From an uncultured Clostridia bacterium (lineage in GTDB: Bacteria; Bacillota; Clostridia; Oscillospirales; Ruminococcaceae), in the NCBI GenBank assembly GCA_937891895.1, contig CALATN010000193.1, positions 1 to 22,749 of the forward strand: 22,749 nucleotides of DNA, in the 5' to 3' direction. Numbering within the stretch: position 1 is the stretch's first letter; every line of letters begins with the position of its first letter. The notes beneath the pieces were generated by a model. That model did no database searches. It was not told the DNA's origin and saw only the letters and a list, made by a program, of their open reading frames with translations. Below are positions 6,581 through 14,411 of the stretch, in pieces. The position numbers were made by a program, and so were the translations under genes.

Positions 6581-8086
6581 GTGTCCAACAACATACATAA
6601 CGCTGTCCGTAAGCTTGTCTGCTACGGTCTTGAAAACAATCTCATATCCGCTGAAGACAGAATTTATACCGCAAACCTTATCTGCGATGTTCTCGGTATT
6701 GACGACTACAATCCGCCTGAGGAAAATTTCAACGACGTTGAGCTTGAACCTGTTCTTGCTGAGCTTCTTGATTACGCTGTTGAAACAGGCGTAATCGAGG
6801 ACAGCATTGTTTACCGTGACCTGCTCGATACAAAGATTATGGGCTGTCTTACGCCACGTCCGTCTGAGGTTATCGAAAAATTCCGCAAGCTTTACCGTGA
6901 AAAATCACCTGAGGCTGCTACCGATTACTACTACAAATTAAGCGGCGACAGCGACTATACCCGCCGCTACCGCATAAAGAAGGATATGAAATGGACCTCC
7001 GAAACTGAATACGGCAACCTCGACATCACAATCAACCTTTCCAAGCCTGAAAAGGACCCGAAGGCTATTGCTGCTGCCCTTAACGCTAAGCAGAGCGGTT
7101 ACCCCAAGTGCCTTCTCTGCGAGGAAAATGTCGGATACGCAGGCCGTGTGAACCACCCTGCACGTCAGAACCACCGTGTTATCCCTGTAAAGATTATCGA
7201 CGAGCGCTGGTGCCTGCAGTACTCCCCTTACGTTTACTACAACGAGCACTGTATTCTCCTCAACAGCGTTCACACACCAATGAAGATTGACCGTGCCGCT
7301 TTCAGCAAACTGTTCGATTTCGTTGAACAGTTCCCCCACTACTTCATCGGCTCAAACGCTGACCTGCCTATCGTAGGCGGCTCAATCCTTACCCACGAGC
7401 ATTTTCAGGGCGGCCGCTACACATTCGCAATGGCTACCGCTCCGATTGAGGAAACATATACAATTCCCAACTTCGAGGACGTTGAAGTGGGCAGAGTAAA
7501 ATGGCCTATGTCCGTGCTCCGTCTGCGCAGTGTTGACCACGAGCGTCTTGTTGAGCTTGGCGACAGAATTCTCAACAAGTGGAGAGGTTACTCCGACGAA
7601 AGCGCATTCATCTTTGCTGAAACTGACGGCGTACCACACAACACTATTACCCCGATTGCAAGAAAGAACGGCAACTATTACGAGCTTGACCTTGTTCTGC
7701 GCAACAACATCACAACCGAGGAACATCCTCTTGGCGTTTACCACCCGCACAGCGAGCTTCACCACATCAAGAAGGAAAATATCGGCCTTATCGAGGTTAT
7801 GGGCCTTGCTGTCCTTCCTGCACGTCTTAAAACCGAAATGGAACAGCTTGCCGAGGTTATCGTAAGCAAGGGCGCTGAGGCTGTACGTCTTGTTCCCGAC
7901 CTTGAAAAGCACGCTGACTGGGTAGAGGAATTTGCCGCAAGAAACGAGATTACCGCTGAAAACGTGAATGAAATCATTCAGAAGGAAATCGGTCTTGTAT
8001 TCTCAAAGGTACTCGAACACGCAGGCGTTTACAAGCGTACTGCAAAGGGCATCGCCGCTTTCGGACGTTTTGTATCTACTATTTAA
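6581..8086 (+). CDS. galT: UDP-glucose-hexose-1-phosphate uridylyltransferase, class II
   Basis: A 501-aa enzyme of the Leloir pathway that exchanges UMP between UDP-glucose and galactose-1-phosphate. It belongs to the long Firmicutes GalT class, not the E. coli class. The HIT-superfamily active site is THEHFQGG (H272, H274). A CLLC pair occurs at 177-180, and HPHSELHHIKKENIG is near the C-terminal domain. The start is the GTG at 6581, with AAGGAG 9 bases upstream; translation from 6512 is excluded because that position is the -35 box. There is no galK or galE in the window. The gene heads a same-strand run with the MATE and amidohydrolase genes. Confidence 0.9.
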   Translation: MSNNIHNAVRKLVCYGLENNLISAEDRIYTANLICDVLGIDDYNPPEENFNDVELEPVLAELLDYAVETGVIEDSIVYRDLLDTKIMGCLTPRPSEVIEKFRKLYREKSPEAATDYYYKLSGDSDYTRRYRIKKDMKWTSETEYGNLDITINLSKPEKDPKAIAAALNAKQSGYPKCLLCEENVGYAGRVNHPARQNHRVIPVKIIDERWCLQYSPYVYYNEHCILLNSVHTPMKIDRAAFSKLFDFVEQFPHYFIGSNADLPIVGGSILTHEHFQGGRYTFAMATAPIEETYTIPNFEDVEVGRVKWPMSVLRLRSVDHERLVELGDRILNKWRGYSDESAFIFAETDGVPHNTITPIARKNGNYYELDLVLRNNITTEEHPLGVYHPHSELHHIKKENIGLIEVMGLAVLPARLKTEMEQLAEVIVSKGAEAVRLVPDLEKHADWVEEFAARNEITAENVNEIIQKEIGLVFSKVLEHAGVYKRTAKGIAAFGRFVSTI

Positions 8087-8098
8087 AAGATTTTTTAT

Positions 8099-8133
8099 GC
8101 GGGCGGATATTGAATCCGCCCCTACAATTTTTT
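8099..8133 (+). terminator. GGGCGGAT hairpin with T-run between galT and the MATE gene
   Basis: GGGCGGAT (8101-8108) and ATCCGCCC (8114-8121) enclose a 5-base loop and are followed by CTACAATTTTTT. It can act as a terminator or attenuator of galT. Read on the minus strand it has the form TGTAGGGGCGGAT...ATCCGCCCGC, the style of a dispersed repeat seen in clostridial genomes (from memory). The T-run ends 16 bases before the MATE start codon. Confidence 0.6.
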
Positions 8134-8149
8134 CTGAAAGGATTTACAG

Positions 8150-9517
8150 ATGATTACCGATTTGACCAAAGGCAAGCCATCGTCGCTGATATGGCGGTTT
8201 ACCCTGCCTATGCTGATAAGCATTGCCTTTCAGCAGATGTACAATATCTGCGACAGCATTATAGCAGGCAACTTCATTGGCGAAACAGCCATTGAAGGCG
8301 AGCTTGCACTTGCGGCGGTAGGAGCTTCCTACCCCGTGACAATGCTTTTCATACAGATTGCCAACGGAATAAACGGCGGCTGTGCGGTTGTGATTTCCCA
8401 GCTTTTCGGCGCAAAGGAATTTGTCCGAATGAAAACTGCGGTTTCCACCTCACTTATCGCCACGCTGACCCTTGCGGCAATCCTCTCAATCGCAGGCTTT
8501 ATCTTCTGCGAGCCGATTATGAATTTGCTCAACACTCAAGCGGATATCTTTTCCGACTCTGTGCTGTACCTACGCATCTACATAGGAGGACTCGTTTTCC
8601 TGTTTCTTTACAACGTCTGCACGGGCATTTTCACCGCCCTGGGCGACTCGAAAACTCCTCTTATCTTCCTCATAATCTCATCCGTGGCAAACATAATCCT
8701 CGACCTGATTATGGTTATCCCGCTTGATATGGGCGTTGCAGGCGTTGCCTGGGCAACCTTCATCGCTCAGGGCGCTTCCGCTGTACTTGCAGCGATTACG
8801 CTTTTTACACGTCTGCGCAAAATTCATACACCGCACCGCAGTCCACTTTTCTCCCCGAATATGCTGAAAACAATCAGCCGAATTGCTATCCCCACAATCT
8901 GTCAGCAAAGCTTCGTTTCCGTGGGCAACCTGTTCATACAGAGCCTTATCAACGATATGGGCGCGGCGGTTATTGCGGGTTACTCCTCGGCAATCAAGCT
9001 GAACACCTTTGCGGTAAACGCAATGGCCTGCGTTTCGGGCGGAATAAGCTCATTCACCGCACAGAACATCGGCGCAGGCAAGCACGAACGTATCCCGCAA
9101 GGCTTCAGGGCGGGATTCGTATTTACGGCGATATGCGTTGTACCGTTCCTCGTTTGCTACATCGGTTTCAGCGATTTTATGATCGAGCTGTTCTTCTCCG
9201 AACCGTCGGAGGAAGCACTCAGCATCGGCACGTCATTCCTGCGTGCGGCGGCTCCGTTCTACATCGTCCTCGGTGTAAAGCTTCTTGCTGACGGCGTGCT
9301 GAAAGGCGCGGGGGCAATGCGCTCATTTATGGCGGCAACCTTCAGCGATTTGCTGCTGCGTGTTGCGCTGTCATATATCTTAGTGCCGAAAATGGGCTTT
9401 GACGGCTTCCTGTGGGCTTGGCCAATCGGCTGGACACTTGCCGCGGTAATGTCATTCTGCTTTTACTTCAGGGGCAACTGGAAGGACACAGCTTTCTCGG
9501 GTACCCTTAACAAATAA
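8150..9517 (+). CDS. MATE-family multidrug/cation antiporter
   Basis: A 455-aa membrane protein with about twelve hydrophobic helices in two similar halves, each near 200 residues. The N-terminus (LTKGKPSSLIWRFTLPMLIS, then QQMYNICDSIIAGNFIG) is typical of the DinF/NorM-like branch. The second half carries PTICQQSFVSVGNLFIQSLIN. These carriers export cationic drugs or metabolites against sodium or protons. GAAAGGA precedes the ATG. It is separated from galT by a terminator-like hairpin and followed after 19 bases by the amidohydrolase gene. Its substrate is unknown. Confidence 0.9.
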   Translation: MITDLTKGKPSSLIWRFTLPMLISIAFQQMYNICDSIIAGNFIGETAIEGELALAAVGASYPVTMLFIQIANGINGGCAVVISQLFGAKEFVRMKTAVSTSLIATLTLAAILSIAGFIFCEPIMNLLNTQADIFSDSVLYLRIYIGGLVFLFLYNVCTGIFTALGDSKTPLIFLIISSVANIILDLIMVIPLDMGVAGVAWATFIAQGASAVLAAITLFTRLRKIHTPHRSPLFSPNMLKTISRIAIPTICQQSFVSVGNLFIQSLINDMGAAVIAGYSSAIKLNTFAVNAMACVSGGISSFTAQNIGAGKHERIPQGFRAGFVFTAICVVPFLVCYIGFSDFMIELFFSEPSEEALSIGTSFLRAAAPFYIVLGVKLLADGVLKGAGAMRSFMAATFSDLLLRVALSYILVPKMGFDGFLWAWPIGWTLAAVMSFCFYFRGNWKDTAFSGTLNK

Positions 9518-9536
9518 ATCCAAAGGAGTCCTTATA

Positions 9537-10325
9537 ATGATTATTGACGCTCACGCACACATCTTCCCGACAAAAATCGCCGAAAAGGCTGTTGCGGGAA
9601 TTGGCAACTTTTACAGCGAGCTGACAATGGAAATGGACGGAACAGTTGACACACTTATCGAAAACGGAAAGAAAAACGGCATAGAAAAATTCGTGGTACA
9701 GTCGGTTGCTACAACTCCCTCACAGGTTCACAGCATCAACGATTTCATCGCTGAAAGCGTTAAGGAGCACCCTGATGAACTGATTGGCTTTGCTACACTT
9801 CACCCCGATTGCCCCGACCTCGGTGACGAGATTGCCCGTGCGGTAAACATGAGCCTGAAGGGCATCAAGCTTCACCCCGATTTCCAGCGCTTCAACCTCG
9901 ACTGCGACAAGGCAATGGAGCTTTTCAGGCTTATCGAGGGCAAGCTTGCGGTGCTTATCCACATGGGCGATTACCGCTATGAATTTTCCAAACCAAAGCG
10001 CCTTGCAAAGGTTATGGATAAGTTCCCCAACCTCAAGGTAATCGGTGCACATTTCGGAGGCTGGTCCGAATGGGAGGACGCTGAGGATTGCCTTGCAGGC
10101 CGTGACAACCTCTGGGTTGACACATCAAGCTCCCTCTATGCAATGGAGCCTGAGCGTGCAAAGGAGCTTATCGAGCATTTCGGTGCGGACAAGGTTCTTT
10201 TCGGCACGGACTATCCTATGTGGGAGGCTTCCGAGGAGCTGAAACGCTTCAACCGTATTCCGCTTAGCGAGGAAGAACGTGAAATGATTTTACACGAAAA
10301 TGCGGAGAAATTGCTGGGATTATAA
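9537..10325 (+). CDS. Amidohydrolase_2-family metal-dependent hydrolase
   Basis: A 262-aa TIM-barrel hydrolase. Metal-ligand positions of the family are visible: DAHAH (H6, H8), H142 (LIHMGD), H172 (GAHFGGW) and D225 (FGTDYPMW). The pattern GIKLHPDFQ at 109-117 is shared by this family. Members hydrolyse or decarboxylate small cyclic or aromatic substrates; the actual substrate is not predictable. AAAGGAG precedes the ATG by 8 bases. It follows the MATE gene by 19 bases in a probable operon and is closed by a strong terminator. Confidence 0.88.
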   Translation: MIIDAHAHIFPTKIAEKAVAGIGNFYSELTMEMDGTVDTLIENGKKNGIEKFVVQSVATTPSQVHSINDFIAESVKEHPDELIGFATLHPDCPDLGDEIARAVNMSLKGIKLHPDFQRFNLDCDKAMELFRLIEGKLAVLIHMGDYRYEFSKPKRLAKVMDKFPNLKVIGAHFGGWSEWEDAEDCLAGRDNLWVDTSSSLYAMEPERAKELIEHFGADKVLFGTDYPMWEASEELKRFNRIPLSEEEREMILHENAEKLLGL

Positions 10326-10344
10326 AAGAGCATTTATATAGAAG

Positions 10345-10381
10345 AAAATCCAGAGAAGATATAAGTTCTTCTCTGGATTTT
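10345..10381. terminator. Bidirectional terminator after the amidohydrolase gene
   Basis: A 14-base stem (AAAATCCAGAGAAG / CTTCTCTGGATTTT) with a 9-base loop, A-rich before and T-rich after. It also lies downstream of the converging minus-strand gene ending at 10412. Confidence 0.85.
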
Positions 10382-10411
10382 GTTATCATTTCAAAGACAG
10401 ATTGGGATTTG

Positions 10412-10840
10412 TCAACCACCAGGCTGACAGCCATCGTATACATTGTAAACAATGCCATTCTCATCATATTCCATATAATAAAAATGTTCCATATGGTCAG
10501 GCATAATCGGTCCGTCGTCAGTATAAATGTAATATCCGACACTACCTTTTTGATTTTCTCTTATTTTCCCTAAATCGAAATCGCCGTATTTTTCTTCAAC
10601 TTCATAAATGCTATTCTGTAAAATAGCCCAATCATTGTATTTATAATATGTAGAATGAGATACTGTATATAAAACAGTTGTTGCAATCAGAACAAAATTT
10701 ATACCAATTGAAATGATTGCAGATTTACATTTACGCTTTTTGATTTTTCGTATAATAAACAGAATTACAGAAATGATAAGTCCTGCTATCAACAAAAAGA
10801 AGAAAAATATTATTCCAATCGAAAAATACCACGGACTCAC
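10412..10840 (-). CDS. Small membrane protein of unknown function, 142 aa
   Basis: The start codon is a GTG at 10840 with GAGGTG upstream; a stop codon six codons further up limits extension. Two membrane helices (about 6-30 and 43-62), separated by a strongly basic loop (RKIKKRKCK), lead into an acidic, tyrosine-rich domain (about 63-142) with YMEYDENGIVYNVYDG near the end. By the positive-inside rule the C-terminal domain is probably outside the cell. No family recognised. It has its own promoter and terminator. Confidence 0.75.
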   Translation of the reverse strand: MSPWYFSIGIIFFFFLLIAGLIISVILFIIRKIKKRKCKSAIISIGINFVLIATTVLYTVSHSTYYKYNDWAILQNSIYEVEEKYGDFDLGKIRENQKGSVGYYIYTDDGPIMPDHMEHFYYMEYDENGIVYNVYDGCQPGG

Positions 10841-10878
10841 TTTTAAATCACCTCGTCAAATTCATATTTGGTGAGTTT

Positions 10879-10907
10879 ATTATAACAAAGTCAATATAAA
10901 AAGTCAA
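10879..10907 (-). promoter_or_regulatory. Sigma-A promoter of the 142-aa membrane protein
   Basis: On the minus strand TTGACT (10902-10907), a 17-base spacer and TATAAT (10879-10884). A second TTGACTTTG overlaps the spacer. Confidence 0.75.
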
Positions 10908-10920
10908 TGTTACAAGCAAC

Positions 10921-10960
10921 ATAAAGTCACTTTTGACATCAAAATCAAAAGTGGCTTTAT
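10921..10960. terminator. Long AT-rich inverted repeat, probable terminator of GH51-DUF6171
   Basis: The 16-base arms ATAAAGTCACTTTTGA and TCAAAAGTGGCTTTAT pair throughout in plus orientation (one G-U); on the minus strand there is one mismatch and no clean T-tract. It lies 34 bases after the stop of the DUF6171 gene. Confidence 0.5.
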
Positions 10961-10993
10961 AAATACTTCTATATGATTAACTCCCAGCGTTTT

Positions 10994-11248
10994 TCATTTC
11001 CATTTATCCTTTTCATCGGGGCAGTCAGCGTTCTTTTTCGCCGCCCTTGCTTCGACGTAACAGCCGCATTTCACACACATTCCGTCTGCAAGACTTTCGC
11101 ACCCCTTACAGATTTCCAGCCGTCTTGCGTACTCCTCATCGTCAGCCTTTTTGTCAGGCGGCAACGCTTCGACGTACTCCTTCACGCTTTGGTAAACCTC
11201 TTGCAAATCCATTTCTGCAAGCAAGCATTTTCTGCAGACTATCTTCAT
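10994..11248 (-). CDS. DUF6171-like Cys-rich small protein
   Basis: An 84-aa soluble protein with eight cysteines: CxxC at the N-terminus (C5, C8), then CKGC, CVKCGC and a final C near the end (ADCPDEKDKWK). The RRLEICKGCESLADGMC pattern resembles DUF6171 proteins and suggests a zinc-ribbon-like fold, with no known function. Its ATG overlaps the GH51 stop codon (ATGA), so it is translationally coupled to that gene. Confidence 0.75.
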   Translation of the reverse strand: MKIVCRKCLLAEMDLQEVYQSVKEYVEALPPDKKADDEEYARRLEICKGCESLADGMCVKCGCYVEARAAKKNADCPDEKDKWK

Positions 11249-12717
11249 TCAAGCACTACCGAAACAACGGAGCAAGCAGGCATCTTTACGGTTACTGCGC
11301 CGCCCTCAAGCTTAACCTCATAAGCCTTTGGTGCAACCTTGCTGCCGTCCTCGAAGTCATTGTAAGCGTGAACGTCAGCGTCAAGAATTTCAGCTGTAGC
11401 CTTTGCTGCTGCAAAGCCGTTGATTGCACAGCTGATTTCGTACTCCTCATTGAGTGAGCAGTTTGCAAGAGTAATCGTCATCTTGCCGTCACGTACGGAA
11501 ACGCTCTGTGAAATTGCAGGGATTTCCTTATCGCTTACCTTTTCGTTTTCGCAGAAGCTGTAAACCAGGTCGCTGTCCTGATGTGTCTTGAACATATTGA
11601 ATACGTGGTAGGTAGGTGTCTTGACCATCTTCTTGCCCTCGGTGAGAATGAGCGCCTGAAGCACGTTTACCGCCTGAGCGAGGTTAGCCATTATTACTCT
11701 GTCGGAGTGCTTATTGAACATGTTTAAGTTCACAGCCGCAACGATAGCGTCACGCATTGTGTTCTGCTGATAGAGGAAGCCTGGATTTGTTCCCGGCTCA
11801 ACATCGTACCAACAGCCCCACTCGTCAACAATAAGACCGATTGTATTGTTCGGGTTGTAACGGTTCATAATCTCGCTGTGACGTGTGATAAGCTCGTCCA
11901 TATACAGGGTCTTGGAAATTGTGGAGTAATACTCATCGTTGCTGAAATCGGTAGCGCTGCCCTTGTGATTCCAGTCGCCTGTAGGCACGGTGTAGTAATG
12001 AAGGGAAATGGCCTTTGTGTGCCAATCCTTCACGTTTTCCATCAGCACCTCTGTCCAGTGGTAATCCTCAGCGTTTGGGCCGCAGGCAACCTTAAACAGC
12101 TCATTACCGCTGAAGTTACGGCAATATGTCTGATAACGGCGGTACTCGTCAGCGTAATATTCAGGACGCATATTTCCGCCGCAGCCCCAGTTTTCATTGC
12201 CGATACCGAGATACTTAAGCTTCCACGCCTTGTCACGGCCGTTCTTGCGGCGAAGCTCAGCCATAGGAGAAATATCGTCAGAGGTTATGTACTCAACCCA
12301 TTCAGCAAGCTCCTGAACAGTGCCGCTTCCGAGATTTCCTGCGAGATAAGGCTCACATTCAAGCTTTTCGCAAAGGTTGAAGAATTCGTGCGTACCGAAG
12401 CTGTTGTCCTCAACAACGCCGCCCCAGTGAGTGTTTATCATCTTCTTACGGGAAGACTTTTCGCCAATGCCGTCCTTCCAGTGGTATTCGTCAGCAAAAC
12501 AACCGCCCGGCCAACGGAGTACAGGCATTTTTATTTCCTTGAATGCGTCAATTATATCATTTCTCACGCCGTCCGTGTTGGGAATTTCAGAGTCCTCACC
12601 AACGTAAATGCCGTTGTAGATACATCTTCCGAGGTGCTCGGAAAAATGTCCGTAAATCTCACGGTTGATGTGGGATTTCTTATCAAGTGCGTTAACTAAC
12701 ATATTAAGCTTTTTCAT
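11245..12717 (-). CDS. GH51 alpha-L-arabinofuranosidase
   Basis: A 490-aa intracellular enzyme without a signal peptide; length fits the family (about 500). The predicted acid/base is E175 (GIGNENWG) and the nucleophile E299 (IVDEWG). MPVLRWPGGCFADEYHW at 64-80 is a GH51 hallmark. The C-terminal 110 residues form the usual beta-sandwich. It removes L-arabinofuranose from arabinoxylan or arabinan oligosaccharides after uptake. AAGGAG precedes the ATG and a consensus promoter lies at 12750-12778. The stop overlaps the DUF6171 start. Confidence 0.95.
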   Translation of the reverse strand: MKKLNMLVNALDKKSHINREIYGHFSEHLGRCIYNGIYVGEDSEIPNTDGVRNDIIDAFKEIKMPVLRWPGGCFADEYHWKDGIGEKSSRKKMINTHWGGVVEDNSFGTHEFFNLCEKLECEPYLAGNLGSGTVQELAEWVEYITSDDISPMAELRRKNGRDKAWKLKYLGIGNENWGCGGNMRPEYYADEYRRYQTYCRNFSGNELFKVACGPNAEDYHWTEVLMENVKDWHTKAISLHYYTVPTGDWNHKGSATDFSNDEYYSTISKTLYMDELITRHSEIMNRYNPNNTIGLIVDEWGCWYDVEPGTNPGFLYQQNTMRDAIVAAVNLNMFNKHSDRVIMANLAQAVNVLQALILTEGKKMVKTPTYHVFNMFKTHQDSDLVYSFCENEKVSDKEIPAISQSVSVRDGKMTITLANCSLNEEYEISCAINGFAAAKATAEILDADVHAYNDFEDGSKVAPKAYEVKLEGGAVTVKMPACSVVSVVLE

Positions 12718-12749
12718 AAAGAACAGCTCCTTTTTGATTTGTTAGGGAA

Positions 12750-12778
12750 AGTATAGCACGCTTGCCAAACCTTGTCAA
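12750..12778 (-). promoter_or_regulatory. Sigma-A promoter of the GH51-DUF6171 operon
   Basis: On the minus strand consensus TTGACA (12773-12778), a 17-base spacer and TATACT (12750-12755), about 33 bases ahead of the start codon. Confidence 0.85.
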
Positions 12779-12817
12779 TAGCTTAATATGCCATCAACTG
12801 ACTTATTGTGCAAAAAC

Positions 12818-12849
12818 AAAACGGAACCGAATTCAATCGGTTCCGTTTT
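12818..12849. terminator. Terminator of the secreted 449-aa protein gene
   Basis: The 13-base arms AAAACGGAACCGA and TCGGTTCCGTTTT enclose a 6-base loop. The hairpin begins 9 bases after the stop of the minus-strand gene ending at 12859. Confidence 0.85.
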
Positions 12850-12858
12850 AAAGTTCAA

Positions 12859-14208
12859 TTAAGCAAGTTCAATTTCAACCTTGTTCTTTTCAGTAACAAT
12901 AACGTTGAATGTGTTGCCTTCCTTAAGAAGCTTCTTGAATTCAGCTGTCTTCATGATAGCAGGAATATTGATAGTCTTAACCTTTGCAAGATTATCAGCA
13001 TCAATAATGAATGTAGCCTTAGAAGTCTTGATTGTAAGAGTAAGATCATTATCAACGATTTCCTTGATAACATTCTTTCTGAGTACCATGCCGAAATCGC
13101 CTGTATCAAAAGCAAGCTCGCTGCCTTCTGTCAGCTTGGAAAGAGCCTTTGCAAGCTTATTTACGGAAGTAGAAATTGTCTTACCTGTTACGGAGTCAGT
13201 AATTTCAAACTTCTTTGCGCTGTTTGCAGGAACTGCACTTACTGTTATAACGGGAGTTACATTAGGAATAACTATAACAGCAGACTCTTCAGGCTTTGGT
13301 GCTTCAGGAGCTATTTCACCAGGGTTATCACTGTCGCTTTCACCACTGGAAGCAGAAATCAATTCAATCTTTGTAACTGTTACATTATATCCTGAAATTA
13401 AAATACCGCCGGAAGTAAGAGCAGCCGCATCAGCTGCATTAAGGATAACCTCATAAGAAGATGTACCAGCAGCAAGTTCAACACAGTCATAATCATTTGT
13501 AACAGGAGCAGTAATCGGAGTCCAGCTGCCGTCCATAATCTTTATCTGCTGATATTCAGCAGTACCGATTGTATAGGAAACAACAAGCTTGTCATCTTCG
13601 TTAGCTGTTATATTTGATGCAGAAACAGTGCTGCCCCAATTTGTGCCCATATCTGTTGAGCCTTCCCATATAACTGTGGAAGATGGAACAACTGGCTCTT
13701 CCTCAATCGGTTCATCAACAGGAGGAGCTTCTTCCTCAACCTCAACTTCCAATTCGATTTCAGCTGTAATTGTTGTATTATAGTTAGCCCAGTCAACACC
13801 TACCTGAAGTTCTGTTCCATCTGCAATACCATTTGGTGCATCAATAGTAGCTGTTTTACCTGTTGTATATTCAACCTGTGTCCATGACCAAGGATTATCA
13901 CCAACTATAGTGTTGCATCCAATTGTTCCTCCGCAATTACCTCCTGTTACAGAAACAGTTACATTTATTTTTCGAACGTCAGCCATTGTAGCACCGCTTG
14001 GTAAATAAGCATCGAGTTTGACACCCATAAGATATTCAGCAGTACCATTATAGTTTTCATCACTTGTATCTGGGTCTGCTTCGGTAGTATATGTATACAC
14101 ACCATTTGAGTTTGTCCACGAAAGTTCCCCAGCATATGATGTCACAGCCATTGTTGTCAAAGCCATTGCCGACGCAAGAACGCCTGCAAGAACCTTTTTA
14201 AGCTTCAT
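12859..14208 (-). CDS. Secreted multi-module beta-rich protein, possible carbohydrate binder
   Basis: A 449-aa exported protein. Residues 1-26 are a signal peptide (SYA/GE cleavage). Module 1 (about 27-155) is beta-rich with many aromatics. An acidic Pro/Glu linker (156-177) leads to module 2 (178-285), which has the VIWEGSTDMGTNWG opening and IKIMDGSW pattern typical of carbohydrate-binding-like sandwiches. A second Ser/Pro linker (286-310) leads to a C-terminal 140-residue domain with the SxLAFDTGDFG / LTIKTSKATFIID pattern found in clostridial surface proteins. There is no dockerin and no sortase motif. GGAGGAA precedes the ATG. Binding of plant polysaccharide is my inference. Confidence 0.7.
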   Translation of the reverse strand: MKLKKVLAGVLASAMALTTMAVTSYAGELSWTNSNGVYTYTTEADPDTSDENYNGTAEYLMGVKLDAYLPSGATMADVRKINVTVSVTGGNCGGTIGCNTIVGDNPWSWTQVEYTTGKTATIDAPNGIADGTELQVGVDWANYNTTITAEIELEVEVEEEAPPVDEPIEEEPVVPSSTVIWEGSTDMGTNWGSTVSASNITANEDDKLVVSYTIGTAEYQQIKIMDGSWTPITAPVTNDYDCVELAAGTSSYEVILNAADAAALTSGGILISGYNVTVTKIELISASSGESDSDNPGEIAPEAPKPEESAVIVIPNVTPVITVSAVPANSAKKFEITDSVTGKTISTSVNKLAKALSKLTEGSELAFDTGDFGMVLRKNVIKEIVDNDLTLTIKTSKATFIIDADNLAKVKTINIPAIMKTAEFKKLLKEGNTFNVIVTEKNKVEIELA

Positions 14209-14233
14209 AATAAATTCCTCCTCATTTTTCCAT

Positions 14234-14259
14234 AATTTATGAAAAGGTTTTCATAAATT
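14234..14259. promoter_or_regulatory. Perfect operator-like palindrome at the transcription start
   Basis: The 12-base arms AATTTATGAAAA and TTTTCATAAATT flank a GG centre. It starts about 3 bases after the predicted transcription start of the 449-aa protein gene and ends 26 bases before its ATG. The core ATGAAAAGGTTTTCAT resembles LacI/CcpA-type (cre) operators but has GG/CC instead of the usual CG centre. Repressor binding here would block transcription. Confidence 0.6.
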
Positions 14260-14268
14260 CATATAATA

Positions 14269-14297
14269 ATTATATCAAAATATTTTTGTTAATACAA
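14269..14297 (-). promoter_or_regulatory. Sigma-A promoter of the secreted 449-aa protein
   Basis: On the minus strand TTGTAT (14292-14297), a 17-base spacer with TGA before the -10 box, and TATAAT (14269-14274). Confidence 0.75.
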
Positions 14298-14378
14298 GAT
14301 TTATTTTGTATGATTTCAATAAAACTTTTTTATTCAAATCTTACAATCAGCAGTAAAGCAATCGTTTAAGTAAATCAA

Positions 14379-14405
14379 AACGGTGCAGGAAAATTCTGCA
14401 CCGTT
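14379..14405 (-). terminator. Terminator of the putP gene
   Basis: AACGGTGCAG and CTGCACCGTT enclose a 7-base loop, followed on the minus strand by TTGATTT. It is placed just after the symporter stop codon. Confidence 0.75.
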
Positions 14406-14411
14406 GATTTG

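Noticed and set aside
11878..12699. 273-residue plus-strand frame across the GH51 gene
   Set aside because: It is the antisense shadow of a gene with intact catalytic motifs and has no ribosome binding site or family features.
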